Shown: positions 1 to 10,654, counted from the stretch's first letter. The stretch: DNA of 64,000 bases from an uncultured Pseudomonadota bacterium (GCA_903829815.1 CAIKRR010000057.1:1-64000), one strand, 5' to 3'. The notes: generated from the sequence alone by a model not told the origin. Numbers and translations: made by a program.

Positions 1-2109
1 ACGCCCACTGTCCTTGCCCCGGCAGCCAACGTGGCCGACATCGACCTGTCGGGCATCGGCAACTGGAACGGCGCAACGCTCACCCTGGCGCGCCACGGCG
101 GGGCCAATGCCGATGACCTCTTCAGCGGATCGGGCACGGTCGCGCTCAGTGGCAGCACCATCACCGTTGGTGGCACCCCCATCGGCACCTTCACCCAGAG
201 CGGTGGCACGCTCACCATCACCTTCAACGGCAACGCCACCCCGAGCCTGGTGACCACGCTCGCGCGGGGCCTTGCCTACGCCAACACCAACCTGGACCCG
301 CCTGCCTCGGTGCAGATCGACCTCGTCGTGAACGATGGCAACGCAGGCTCCTCGCTCGTACCCGGGGCGCAAGGGCTGGGCGGTCCGCTCGCCGCCAGCG
401 GTCAGGTGGCCGTCAACATCATCGCCATCGACAGCCCGCCCGCGAATGTCACGCCGAGCAGTGCCACGCTGATCGAAAACGCGCACTTCCCCTTCACCGC
501 CGCCGACTGCGTGTCCATCACCGACCCCGATGCCCGCACCGGCACCCTGAGCACCACCCTCTCGGTGGCTCACGGCACCCTCTCGCTGGGGGCCTTCAGC
601 GGTGGTGCCATCGCATCCGGTGATGGCACCGGCACCGTGGTGATCACCGGCACGCTCACGCAGATCAACAGCGCGATCGCCAACCTCACCTACCAGCCGG
701 TGCATGGCTATTACGGCCCTGACACCCTGCAAGTCGTCACCAATGACAACGGCAACACCGGACAGATGCCTGCCAGTGCCCCCGCAGGATCCACCTTCGG
801 CAATGGCGGCGCCTCGCTCGTCGCGAGCACGACCGTCCCGATCGACGTGGTGCCGATCAACACCGCGCCGAGCTTCAGCAATCTGGGCGGCAACGTGCCC
901 TTCACGCCCGGTGAGCGCCCGGCACCACTGAACCCGAACGCCCGGGTACAGGACCGCGAGATGGATGGCTTCAACGGCGGTGCCGGCAACTACGCCGGTG
1001 CCACGCTGTCGCTCTCTCGTGTCGGTGGGTCTGACCCCGGTGACGTCTTCGGCACCAGTGGAACGGTCACCATCACGGGGGGCAATGCGAGCGTGAACGG
1101 GGTGATCATCGCGAGCGTCACGCAGGTGAACGGACAGATTGGCTTCCACTTCAACGGCAACGCAAGCACCGCTCTGGTCAACACGCTGCTCGCTTCACTC
1201 ACCTACCAGAACGTGAGCGCCCGCCCACCGGCCACCGTCGACATCCTGTACCGGATCGATGATGGCAACACCGGTCCCCAGGGCGTGGGCGGAGCATTGA
1301 GCGGCACCGGTACGAGCACGGCCACCTATCGTCCCGGGTTCATTCCACCGATCGTGCTGCCGCTGCCCGTCCTGCCCCCGATCGGTCCCGTGCCCACCCC
1401 GGTACCGCCCCTGCCACCCCTCGGATCGCACCTGGCAGAAACCCCCGGATGGGGGCTGGGCGACTACGAACTGTCGATCCAGATCCGCTCGATCGATCTG
1501 GGCAACCGCGGGCTCTTCGGGCAGCGTGACGTACCCAAGCTCGAGTCGAGCCAGTTCGGCTGGCCGGCCTCGATCCAGCCCTCGCTGCCGGCAGGCGAGC
1601 CGCTACGGGTCGGGGCTCCGATCGGTGCCCGACAGTTTGCCACTGGCGCAGAATTCATCTTCGAGATTCCACGCGACAGCTTCCTGCGCAACAACCCCCG
1701 GAGCATCGTCAATCTGATGGCGATGACGCCCGACGGTCAGCCGCTGCCGGCCTGGGTGTCGTTTGATGACATCGCGGGCATCCTGGCCGGCCGTGCCCCG
1801 GCGGGCACCCGCTCGCTCCCGCTGCTCGTCATCGCCCGCGACACCGAGGGTAACGAAGCGCAGCAGACCTTCCAGCTGGTCTTTGCGGCCGACAACCGCA
1901 GCTCACTGCAGGGTCTGCCCCAGGCAGCAGGGTCTATCGTCGAACGTGACACCCGACCTGTCGCCCAGCGGGTCCCTGTCGCCCAGCGGGTCCCTGTCGC
2001 CAGCTTCGCCGAACAACTGCGCCTTGCGCGCGCCCCCCATCGCAACCTGCCAGAGCCGGGGCGCGCCACACCCCGCCCCCTTGTGATCGAACGAGAACCT
2101 GCCCGATGA
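1..2109 (+). CDS. C-terminal part of a large repeat-domain surface/adhesin-like protein (5' end outside window)
   Basis: The frame is open from base 1, so the true start lies upstream; 702 residues are visible. Two copies of a beta-rich repeat of about 95 residues (roughly residues 20-115 and 333-430) share the pattern GATL-L-R-GG, an F-G-SGTV core, FNGNA and a closing -DDGN-G or -NDGN-G. Between them lies a cadherin-like segment ending in YGPDTLQVVTNDNGNTG. A proline-rich linker follows (about residues 450-475), then a putative Ig-like domain with the hallmark LPAWVSFDDIAGILAGRAP. The tail is basic and lacks RTX glycine nonapeptides or a membrane anchor. The stop overlaps the start of the TolC-like gene (ATGA), and two HlyD adaptors follow, so I infer a secreted surface protein encoded with its exporter. 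The exact function is unknown. Confidence 0.75.
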   Translation, partial: TPTVLAPAANVADIDLSGIGNWNGATLTLARHGGANADDLFSGSGTVALSGSTITVGGTPIGTFTQSGGTLTITFNGNATPSLVTTLARGLAYANTNLDPPASVQIDLVVNDGNAGSSLVPGAQGLGGPLAASGQVAVNIIAIDSPPANVTPSSATLIENAHFPFTAADCVSITDPDARTGTLSTTLSVAHGTLSLGAFSGGAIASGDGTGTVVITGTLTQINSAIANLTYQPVHGYYGPDTLQVVTNDNGNTGQMPASAPAGSTFGNGGASLVASTTVPIDVVPINTAPSFSNLGGNVPFTPGERPAPLNPNARVQDREMDGFNGGAGNYAGATLSLSRVGGSDPGDVFGTSGTVTITGGNASVNGVIIASVTQVNGQIGFHFNGNASTALVNTLLASLTYQNVSARPPATVDILYRIDDGNTGPQGVGGALSGTGTSTATYRPGFIPPIVLPLPVLPPIGPVPTPVPPLPPLGSHLAETPGWGLGDYELSIQIRSIDLGNRGLFGQRDVPKLESSQFGWPASIQPSLPAGEPLRVGAPIGARQFATGAEFIFEIPRDSFLRNNPRSIVNLMAMTPDGQPLPAWVSFDDIAGILAGRAPAGTRSLPLLVIARDTEGNEAQQTFQLVFAADNRSSLQGLPQAAGSIVERDTRPVAQRVPVAQRVPVASFAEQLRLARAPHRNLPEPGRATPRPLVIEREPAR
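1960..2001 (+). repeat. In-frame 18-bp tandem repeat, 2.3 copies
   Basis: The 18-bp unit GTCGCCCAGCGGGTCCCT occurs at 1960-1977 and 1978-1995 and is followed by a 6-base partial copy. It encodes VAQRVP twice near the C terminus of the repeat-domain protein. Copy number could change without breaking the frame. Confidence 0.9.
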
Positions 2110-4016
2110 GTCTTCATTTGCCCCTTGATCGCCGAGCCGGGATCACCCATCCCGGGGGTCGGTTACGCCAATGGATGGGTGCACTGAGTTGTGGTGTCAT
2201 CCTGGCCGGCTGCGCCGTGCAACCGCAGCCGCTGGGCGAGGACGCTCACAGCGACGCCGGCCAGCGCGACCGCGAGCGGCTCGCAGCGGCGACCGAACCG
2301 CTCAACCGTCCAGTCACGCTGGCCGAAGCCACCGCACGTGCGATCCGCTTCAACATGGATTACCGCCAGCGCATGATGGAAGAAGGCGCAGCCGCGCGCC
2401 AGCTCGATGTGGCCAACTGGGACATGCTGCCCAAGTTCACCCTCCAGGCGGGCTACACCGCGCGCGACAACGACGCATTCAGCTACGGCGTCCAGCCCGA
2501 TGGCACAAAGACCGTGAGTCCATCCACCGCCATCGAGCGGCGACACTGGACTGACAGCGCCGTTTTCTCCTGGAATATTCTCGACTTCGGCCTCTCCTTC
2601 TATCGGTCCAGGCAGCTGGCCGATCAGGTGCTGATCGCCGAAGAGCGACGACGCAAGGCCCTGCAGAACCTGGTGCAGGACGTGCGCTTCGCCTGGTGGA
2701 GAGCGGAGAGCGCAGAGCGTCTGTTGCCGCAGGTCGATGCCTTTTTGCGTGAAGTCGATCTGACCATCGCACGAGCGCGTCTGATCGAGAATCGCCGCCT
2801 GCTGCCGCCGATCCAGATCATCGGCTATCGTCGCGCGCTGCTCGACCTCGCGCAGCAGATCACACTGCGCCGCCAGGATCTGGCCGCAGCGCGCGTCGAA
2901 CTGGCGACCCTGATGAACATCGGGCCCGGCACCCCCTACACCATCGCCACGCTGCCCACCGAGCGACAGGTGCCCGACTTCACCGCCCATATCGATGCCC
3001 TGGAGAATCTGGCGCTCACCAACCGCCCGGAATTGCGCGAGGAGCGCTACCGCGCCCGCATCACCGACCTCGAGCACACCCGCACGCAATGGTCGACACT
3101 GGTGCCCGGACTGGGCGTCGATGCGGGCTACTACCACGACTCCAATCGCTTCCTCGTGAACAACTCGTGGGAACAGGCCGGCATCGCGGCCGCCTTCAAT
3201 CTGGTGAAGGTGTTTTCACTGCCGGCCATCGACCGCTCATTTGACGCTCAGCGGGCGGTGGACGAGGCACGCCGACTGGCGCTCTCCAGTGCCGTCATCA
3301 CGCAGACCCGGATCGCGGCCGTGCGATTCCAGTTGCTGAAGAACGAGTTCGAGGTCTGGGATGAAGCCTTGCGCGATGACGAGCAGATCATCCGGTACCT
3401 GAGTGCAGCCAGTCAGATCGGGCTTGAAACCGAGCTCGAGATCGTCCGGGCCAAGGCACGACGCATGGTGACCCTGATGAACCGCGATACCGTGCACGCC
3501 GGATTGCAGGCGGCCATGGGCCGTGTCGCCTACTCGGTTGGCGTAGACAGTCTGCCCGACCAACTCGATGACCGCAGCACCGAGGGCATTGCGCGGGCGC
3601 TGATTGAACGTGTTGCAAGCTTCGAGTCGGCACATTTCAAGACCTCGGAACCGGTGCTGCTGCGCCCGGTACGCATTGCCACGCCCGCGGGCCTGCCCGA
3701 GGCGATGGCAGCGCCCTTCACCACAGCCATGCAGCGGGCGTTGACCGTGGCGCGCATCCCCACTGCGGGCAATGAACCGGCCGCCACGATAGAGACACGC
3801 ATCGACATGGAGCCTTCCCGGGACCAGTCACGTCTGGTGAAGATGAAGGTGCGAGTGCTTGACGCCGAGGGCCGGTCGCTCCTCGATGCCGAGCAGCGCA
3901 GCATGCTCATCGAGCCGCTGGACAACCCGCAATGGTCTGCCCTGGGCGAAGGCGTCGCCTACCGGGTCATCGTTCCGATCCTGCGCCACCTCGGGCAGCC
4001 GGCCATCGTGCGATGA
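2106..4016 (+). CDS. TolC-family outer-membrane efflux lipoprotein with an extra C-terminal domain
   Basis: The 636-residue product has a hydrophobic signal ending in the lipobox LAGC (Cys about residue 36), so it is probably lipid-anchored in the outer membrane. The central part has the long alpha-helical layout of TolC/OprM proteins (for example RALLDLAQQITLRRQDLAAARVELATL, seen in short stretches), expected to trimerise into an outer-membrane duct. TolC homologues are usually 420-490 residues; here about 125 residues after position 510 form an additional mixed alpha/beta region that I do not recognise. The start overlaps the upstream stop (ATGA) and two adaptor genes follow, so it most likely forms the exit duct for the upstream surface protein. 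Confidence 0.85.
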   Translation: MSLHLPLDRRAGITHPGGRLRQWMGALSCGVILAGCAVQPQPLGEDAHSDAGQRDRERLAAATEPLNRPVTLAEATARAIRFNMDYRQRMMEEGAAARQLDVANWDMLPKFTLQAGYTARDNDAFSYGVQPDGTKTVSPSTAIERRHWTDSAVFSWNILDFGLSFYRSRQLADQVLIAEERRRKALQNLVQDVRFAWWRAESAERLLPQVDAFLREVDLTIARARLIENRRLLPPIQIIGYRRALLDLAQQITLRRQDLAAARVELATLMNIGPGTPYTIATLPTERQVPDFTAHIDALENLALTNRPELREERYRARITDLEHTRTQWSTLVPGLGVDAGYYHDSNRFLVNNSWEQAGIAAAFNLVKVFSLPAIDRSFDAQRAVDEARRLALSSAVITQTRIAAVRFQLLKNEFEVWDEALRDDEQIIRYLSAASQIGLETELEIVRAKARRMVTLMNRDTVHAGLQAAMGRVAYSVGVDSLPDQLDDRSTEGIARALIERVASFESAHFKTSEPVLLRPVRIATPAGLPEAMAAPFTTAMQRALTVARIPTAGNEPAATIETRIDMEPSRDQSRLVKMKVRVLDAEGRSLLDAEQRSMLIEPLDNPQWSALGEGVAYRVIVPILRHLGQPAIVR

Positions 4017-4051
4017 GCCCATTCCGAAACTTCCGACCAGGTGATACCACC

Positions 4052-4777
4052 ATGTACCCCTTCATGCGAGCCGCCCTCTTCGTGGCGGCCATTGCCGCGC
4101 TTTCGCCCGCTCACGCCGAGGACACCTACCCGGCCATCATTGCTTCGGCCGAGGAGGCAACACTCTCGGCACAGATGCTTGGCCGCATCCAGACCTTGAA
4201 CGCCACGCTCGGCGCCACGTTCGCCAAGGGCGACGTCCTGGTGGCATTCGACTGCGCCGAGCGGGAAGCCCAGTTGAGCGCCACGCGCGCCGATGCGATG
4301 GGAGCGCGCGAGACGCATCTGGCCAAGCTGCGCCTGGAAGGGCTCGGGGCTGCCGGAGAACTCGAGGTCACCACCGCCGCTGCTGCGGCGGCCAAGGCCC
4401 AGGCCCAGGTTGCGCTGATCGAATCGCAGATGAGCTACTGCACGATCCGGGCCCCCTTTCCAGGACGGGTGGCACGCCTGCGTGCCAAGGCTGCCGAGAC
4501 GGTGAACCCCGGCCAGGCACTCATCGAGATCGTCAACCCCGAGGTCCTCAAGGCAACGATCAACGCACCGGCCAGTGCCCTGCGCTCGCTGCAGGTGGGC
4601 ACCCGCGTAGGGCTGCGCGCTCCCTCGGGCCGACGGTACGCGGCGGAAGTCTCGCGCATCAACGCCCGGATCGACGGCGTGAGCCAGACCATCGAAGTCG
4701 AAGCGAGCGTGGCAAGCGCACCCGGACTGGTACCAGGCATTGTCCTTGAAGCGCGTTTTGCGCCCGCACAGCGCTGA
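4052..4777 (+). CDS. HlyD/RND-type periplasmic adaptor protein (membrane-fusion family), short form
   Basis: The 241-residue product has a cleavable signal peptide (MYPFMRAALFVAAIAALSPAHA). A split biotinyl-lipoyl domain flanks a short helical hairpin: the first half contains GRIQTLNATLGATFAKGDVLVAFD and the second CTIRAPFPGRVARL, followed by a beta-barrel. I chose ATG 4052 because AGGTGA lies just upstream and the signal peptide begins there; an in-frame ATG at 4013, overlapping the TolC stop, would give a longer N terminus without a good signal. There is no inner-membrane anchor, so the protein is probably periplasmic, linking an inner-membrane partner (not in this window) to the TolC-like duct. 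Confidence 0.85.
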   Translation: MYPFMRAALFVAAIAALSPAHAEDTYPAIIASAEEATLSAQMLGRIQTLNATLGATFAKGDVLVAFDCAEREAQLSATRADAMGARETHLAKLRLEGLGAAGELEVTTAAAAAAKAQAQVALIESQMSYCTIRAPFPGRVARLRAKAAETVNPGQALIEIVNPEVLKATINAPASALRSLQVGTRVGLRAPSGRRYAAEVSRINARIDGVSQTIEVEASVASAPGLVPGIVLEARFAPAQR

Positions 4778-4904
4778 GCCCGCGGGCGCCGGACCCGGAG
4801 GCAACACCACGTCGCGCCCTCGCCCCTCGAGCATCGGGTCGGGGCATGCAGGCGGCTGGGTGCAGGCGCGACATGCCGCGTCACGCTGAGTCGCAGGGCA
4901 ACCG

Positions 4905-6257
4905 ATGAGCCAGACGACGCAGGCATCGAGCGAGGCCGAGTGGGTCGGTCGGCTGCTCGCCTACCAGGCGAGCCTCACGAGTTGCCGCTCGCGGCGCGAG
5001 CTGCAGTTTGCCATCGTCAACGAGGGGGTCGGTCTGCTGGGCCGTCATCAGGCCTGGCTGGGTGAACCGGGAACGCTCGGGCGCCTTCAGCCCATTGCTG
5101 TCTCGGGGCTGGCCGACCTCGACCGCAATACCCCCTTTTCATTCTGGTTTTCGCACCTGTGCCAATGGGCTCTCGATCAGGACCTGCCGGTCGTGGTTGC
5201 TTCGCCCGATCGTCTGAGCAGCGAACTCGCACGCGAGGGCAGCGAATGGATGCCGGCTCACGCCCTGGGCTGCCGGCTGCTCGGTCCGCGTGAGGAACCG
5301 CTGGGCATCCTCTGGCTGTGCCGCAACGAACCCTTCTCCACCGAAGAGTGCGAAGTCGCTGCCTGGATTGCCCGGCAGGCCGGGTTTGCGCTCTGGGGCT
5401 GGCGCTCGGAACGATCGCGCCTTGCCCGAGTCGTGCAACGGGTCTGGGGACGGCGCCTGGCCTGGCTCACCCTTGCCGTCGTGTTCCTGCTGGGCTGTAT
5501 CCCGGTGCGCCTGAGCGTACTGGCGCCGGGCGAGGTGACGCCCCTCCAGCCAACGCCCGTCACCGCGCCCACCGATGGGGTCGTGCAGCGTGTCTGGGTG
5601 ACGCCCAGTCAGCCGGTGAAGGCCGGTGACCTCCTGGTCACGTTCGATGACACGGTGATCCGCAATCGCCTGCAGGTCGCACGCAAGACCCTCGACATCG
5701 CCCGCGCCGAATCGCAACGCGCCGCGAGCAAGGCCTTCGCCGATGACCAGAGCAAGGCTGAACTCCAGATTCTCGATGCGCGCGCACGAGAAAAAGCCGC
5801 CGAAGTAGCCTACCTGGCGGAACTGCTCGAGCGCATGCGGATCACGGCACCGGTCGAAGGGGTCGCCGTCTTTGCCGACGCCTCGGAGTGGATCGGCAAG
5901 CCGGTGCAGACCGGCGAACGCATCATGCTGGTGTCAGACCCCGAGGAGGTCGAACTCACGCTCCACGTATCGGCTGACGATGCCATTCCTCTGGCCTCAG
6001 GCACACCGGTGCAGATGTACCTGAACGTGGCACCCCTGTCCTCCCTTGCAGCCACCGTGCGCCAGACCAGCTACGAAGCGCTGCCTGTCGGGGAGGGCAA
6101 CACCGCCTATGTGCTCAAGGCCGCCTTTGACAACACCCAGGCCCGCCCTCGCCTGGGCTTGAAGGGCACGGCGAAACTGTTTGCCGAACCGGTTCCGCTT
6201 GCCTACTACCTGCTGCGAAAACCGATCGCCTGGCTGCGTCGGGCCGCGGGCCTGTAG
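4905..6257 (+). CDS. HlyD-type adaptor with an N-terminal GAF-like cytoplasmic domain
   Basis: The 450-residue product has three parts. Residues 1-165 resemble a GAF-like sensory fold (starting with a helix, then GLLGRHQAWLGEP and LGILWLCRNEPFS). One transmembrane helix lies at about 187-207 (LAWLTLAVVFLLGCIPVRLSV). A HlyD-type lipoyl/barrel adaptor follows (GVVQRVWVTPSQPVKAGDLLVTFDD and MRITAPVEGVAVF). The C terminus, PLAYYLLRKPIAWLRR, is typical of adaptors that I recall beside M50-type membrane peptidases; no such peptidase is in this window, though it could lie upstream. The topology puts the GAF-like part in the cytoplasm and the adaptor in the periplasm. It is the fourth gene of the secretion module and ends 10 bases before the convergent monooxygenase gene. 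Confidence 0.75.
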   Translation: MSQTTQASSEAEWVGRLLAYQASLTSCRSRRELQFAIVNEGVGLLGRHQAWLGEPGTLGRLQPIAVSGLADLDRNTPFSFWFSHLCQWALDQDLPVVVASPDRLSSELAREGSEWMPAHALGCRLLGPREEPLGILWLCRNEPFSTEECEVAAWIARQAGFALWGWRSERSRLARVVQRVWGRRLAWLTLAVVFLLGCIPVRLSVLAPGEVTPLQPTPVTAPTDGVVQRVWVTPSQPVKAGDLLVTFDDTVIRNRLQVARKTLDIARAESQRAASKAFADDQSKAELQILDARAREKAAEVAYLAELLERMRITAPVEGVAVFADASEWIGKPVQTGERIMLVSDPEEVELTLHVSADDAIPLASGTPVQMYLNVAPLSSLAATVRQTSYEALPVGEGNTAYVLKAAFDNTQARPRLGLKGTAKLFAEPVPLAYYLLRKPIAWLRRAAGL

Positions 6258-6267
6258 CACGCACCTG

Positions 6268-7452
6268 TCAGACCAGTGGCACCGTGAGCGGGTCGTAGTT
6301 GTAGAGCCACTCGGCGCGTTCTTTCGCGATATTGCGCTCGTGAAACGCGCGCCGCATCTGCTCGGCATCGACCATATGGTAGAGCCCGCCATGCTCGGTC
6401 GACTCGGTGACGACACGCGAGGTACGGTCAACGCGATTGCGCTGATAGATCTCGAGCGCTTCGGTGACTGAACCCGCGCCCTCCACCGCACGGGCGAGCA
6501 CCGCGCCATCCTCGATCGCGATGCAGGCGCCTTGCGCAAGGAAGGGCAGGGTCGGATGGGCGGCATCGCCCAGCAGCGTGGCGCGCGCCGTACTCCAGTT
6601 GCGCACCGGCTTGCGGTTGTTGAGCGCCCAGCGATAGCACTCGTTCTTGTTGGCAGCATCGAGGATGGCCTGGATCTTCGGATGCCAGCCGACGTAATTG
6701 GCCTTCAGTTCCTCCCACGGTCTGCTCTGGGTCCACGACTCCTCTTCCCAGGCGCTGCGCTCGGGGCACCCGACCCAGTTGAGCAGTTCGCCACCGCGCA
6801 ACCAGTAGATGACACAGTGGTTCTTCGGCCCGCACCAGACCTGACCGACGATGTCCATGATGTCGGAGGGCAACTGGCTGCGCGGCACGGTGAGTCGCCA
6901 GGCCACATAGCCGGTGTAATTGACCGGCGTCTCGCCGACGATCTGGCTGCGTATGGCAGACCGGATGCCGTCAGCACCGATCAGCAGGTCACCCGACACG
7001 GTCGACCCGTCGGCGAGGGTCGCCGTGACCTTGTCGGCCGTCTCGCTGTAGCCTGTGACACGCGCACCGAGGGTGATGCAGTTGGGGTCCAGGGCGAGCA
7101 CGCAGTCGACCAGGATGCGGTGCAGGTCGGCACGGTGGATATGGTAGTAGGGTGCCCCGTGCTGGCGCTCATGCGCACCGGCAAACGGGATGGCGTGCAT
7201 GAGTTCGCCGGTGTCATAGCGCCTGAACTCATAGCTTTGCGGCTTTACCGACACCCGCTCGAGCGCCTCGCGCAGCCCGAGGTCGTACAACACCTTGGCC
7301 GAATTGGCGCTCTGCTGGACGCCGGCACCAATCTCGCCCAACTGCGACGCCTGTTCGAAAATGCGCACCTTGCAACCCTTGCGCATCAGACTCGCCGCTG
7401 CCGCCAGGCCACCCAGGCCTGCCCCGGCAATGATCACATCCACTTTATTCAT
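6268..7452 (-). CDS. FAD-dependent aromatic-ring monooxygenase (salicylate / 3-hydroxybenzoate hydroxylase type)
   Basis: The 394-residue product carries the three class A flavoprotein hydroxylase signatures. The FAD dinucleotide fold is VIIAGAGLGGLAAAASL near the N terminus, the DG motif is LLIGADGIRSAIR (about 158-170), and the GD motif is ATLLGDAAHPTLPFLAQGA (about 290). The family uses NAD(P)H and O2 to hydroxylate phenolic acids such as salicylate or 3-hydroxybenzoate. The substrate cannot be read from sequence. The gene stands alone on the minus strand between the secretion module and the nitrogen unit, with GAGGG just before its ATG. Confidence 0.88.
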   Translation of the reverse strand: MNKVDVIIAGAGLGGLAAAASLMRKGCKVRIFEQASQLGEIGAGVQQSANSAKVLYDLGLREALERVSVKPQSYEFRRYDTGELMHAIPFAGAHERQHGAPYYHIHRADLHRILVDCVLALDPNCITLGARVTGYSETADKVTATLADGSTVSGDLLIGADGIRSAIRSQIVGETPVNYTGYVAWRLTVPRSQLPSDIMDIVGQVWCGPKNHCVIYWLRGGELLNWVGCPERSAWEEESWTQSRPWEELKANYVGWHPKIQAILDAANKNECYRWALNNRKPVRNWSTARATLLGDAAHPTLPFLAQGACIAIEDGAVLARAVEGAGSVTEALEIYQRNRVDRTSRVVTESTEHGGLYHMVDAEQMRRAFHERNIAKERAEWLYNYDPLTVPLV

Positions 7453-7578
7453 GCTGCCCTCGAGAACGTTGCCCGCGTCGTGACCGCAAGGCCCGGGGCG
7501 AACACTACCGCACCCGCGCCGATCGCGCTGATCCGGCCCCGTATCTGCCCAACCGCATCAGCGCCGGACCGCTCCGAT

Positions 7579-7604
7579 TGCACCACACACGATCAAATGC
7601 ACCA
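7579..7604 (+). promoter_or_regulatory. Possible NtrC-type half-sites upstream of the sigma-54 promoter
   Basis: Two direct TGCACCA heptamers lie at 7579-7585 and 7598-7604, 19 bp apart and about 170-195 bp upstream of the -24 element. TGCACCA resembles an NtrC half-site, but the normal inverted partner TGGTGCA is absent, so this is tentative. The rest of the 406-base gap 7453-7858 holds no gene that I can support. Confidence 0.3.
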
Positions 7605-7773
7605 GAAAAGGGCGCACGAACCACCCCGGACAGGCTCGTGATCCGGACAGGCGGCCGTGAAGACATCAACGCCAGGGCTGGTCCTCGGGGTATCCATCCG
7701 TATCGAATTTCGTGACGAATCCGTGAAAACCCGCAAGAAAAGGCGGTCGGCAGGTCGGCTGGAGACCGCAGAT

Positions 7774-7789
7774 TGGCACAGTTGATGCT
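7774..7789 (+). promoter_or_regulatory. Sigma-54 (RpoN) -24/-12 promoter of the torF-glnK-amtB unit
   Basis: TGGCACAGTTGATGCT matches the sigma-54 consensus TGGCACGN4TTGCW at nearly every fixed position, with the invariant GG and GC correctly spaced 10 bases apart. It lies 70 bases before the porin ATG at 7859. Sigma-54/NtrC control of glnK-amtB is well established in proteobacteria, so nitrogen limitation is the likely signal. Confidence 0.75.
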
Positions 7790-7858
7790 TGCGATTGGCT
7801 CGGAAAAGTTGAAACGTCGATTCACATGGGCATGCCCCGACTCCAGAGAGAAGGTCAC

Positions 7859-9129
<1,271 letters not shown>

Positions 9130-9149
9130 TTCCCAGAAGGAGTACCAAG

Positions 9150-10634
9150 ATGAAACGTCTGATTGCTTTGCTTGCCCTGGTGGGCGCGGCGATGTTCATA
9201 TCGCCCGTGCTGACACCAGCCCACGCCGAGGACAAGGCCCCAGTGGCCGAAGCCAAGGCTGACGCCGCAGCACCCGCCGCAGCGGCCGAGGCAGCCACGC
9301 CCGCCCCGAAGTACGAGAAAGGCGATGTCGCCTGGATGCTGATTTCAACCGCGCTCGTTCTGCTGATGGCCGTACCCGCCCTCGCGCTCTTCTACGGCGG
9401 CCTCGTCCGCTCGAAGAACATGCTCTCGGTATTGATGCAGGTGTTCGTCACCTTCTCGATGATCACGGTACTGTGGTTCGTCTACGGCTACAGTCTGGCG
9501 TTCACCGAGGGTAATGCGTACTTCGGCGGCTTCGACCGGCTGTTCTTCAACGGCATGTTCGATCCGGCCAGTGGCGTCTTCGCACCGGCAGCCACGTTCA
9601 GCAAGGGGGTTGTCATTCCCGAGATGCTGTTCGCCGCCTTCCAGGCCACCTTTGCCGCCATCACCTGCTGCCTGATCGTGGGTGCCTTTGCCGAGCGCAT
9701 GAAGTTCTCGGCGGTGCTGATCTTCATGGTCATCTGGTTCACGTTCGCCTACACCCCGATCGCGCACATGGTGTGGTTCTGGATGGGCCCGGATGCCTAT
9801 ACCGACCCGAAACTGGTCGATGCACTGAACGCCAAGGCCGGCATGGTCTGGCAGTGGGGTGCGCTCGACTTCGCCGGTGGCACCGTGGTGCACATCAACG
9901 CCGGTGTCGCCGGTCTGGTGGGTGCCTACATGCTCCGCAAGCGTCTGGGCTATGGCAAGGAAGCCATGTCGCCGCACAATCTCACCATGACGATGATCGG
10001 TGCAGCGCTGCTCTGGTTCGGCTGGTTCGGATTCAACGCCGGCTCGGCGCTCGAAGCCGGTACGGCGGCCACCCTCGCCTTCATGAACACCTTCCTCGCC
10101 ACCGCTGCTGCCGTCATGGCCTGGACCTTCGCCGAGTGGGCCATCAAGGGCAAGCCCTCGATGCTGGGTGCTGCCTCGGGTGCCGTGGCCGGCCTTGTGG
10201 CCATCACCCCAGCGGCCGGCAACGTCGGCCTGATGGGCGGCCTGGTCATCGGCATCCTTGCCGGCCTGGTATGCCTGTGGGGTGTCACCGGCCTGAAGAA
10301 GTTGCTCGGTGCCGATGACGCGCTCGACGTGTTCGGCGTGCACGGTTTGGGCGGCATCCTTGGTGCGCTGCTCACCGGCGTGTTCAACTCACCTGACCTG
10401 GGTGGCCCTGGCTTCGTGACCGACTGGGTCACCGCGAAGACCGGCTTCACCTCGATCGGCGAACAACTGCTGGTGCAGGCCAAGGCGGTCGGTGTTACCG
10501 TGGTGTGGAGCGGCGTCGTCGCCTGGATCGCCTACAAGATCGCTGATCTGCTGGTCGGCCTGCGAGTCACCGAAGAAGAGGAACGTGAGGGTCTCGACGT
10601 GAATTCCCACGGCGAGAGTGCCTATCACATGTAA
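9150..10634 (+). CDS. amtB: Ammonium transporter AmtB
   Basis: The 494-residue polytopic membrane protein has a cleavable signal (to about residue 27, AHA) and an Ala/Glu/Lys-rich periplasmic linker before the Amt core. Diagnostic motifs are ALFYGGLVRSKNMLS, DFAGGTVVHINAGVAG with the first pore His, and FGVHGLGGILGALLTGVF with the second pore His. It conducts ammonium across the inner membrane and is gated by GlnK, encoded immediately upstream. AGGAG precedes ATG 9150. The unit ends at the terminator at 10655. Confidence 0.96.
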   Translation: MKRLIALLALVGAAMFISPVLTPAHAEDKAPVAEAKADAAAPAAAAEAATPAPKYEKGDVAWMLISTALVLLMAVPALALFYGGLVRSKNMLSVLMQVFVTFSMITVLWFVYGYSLAFTEGNAYFGGFDRLFFNGMFDPASGVFAPAATFSKGVVIPEMLFAAFQATFAAITCCLIVGAFAERMKFSAVLIFMVIWFTFAYTPIAHMVWFWMGPDAYTDPKLVDALNAKAGMVWQWGALDFAGGTVVHINAGVAGLVGAYMLRKRLGYGKEAMSPHNLTMTMIGAALLWFGWFGFNAGSALEAGTAATLAFMNTFLATAAAVMAWTFAEWAIKGKPSMLGAASGAVAGLVAITPAAGNVGLMGGLVIGILAGLVCLWGVTGLKKLLGADDALDVFGVHGLGGILGALLTGVFNSPDLGGPGFVTDWVTAKTGFTSIGEQLLVQAKAVGVTVVWSGVVAWIAYKIADLLVGLRVTEEEEREGLDVNSHGESAYHM

Positions 10635-10654
10635 GTCTTCTGCATCACCCCTCG

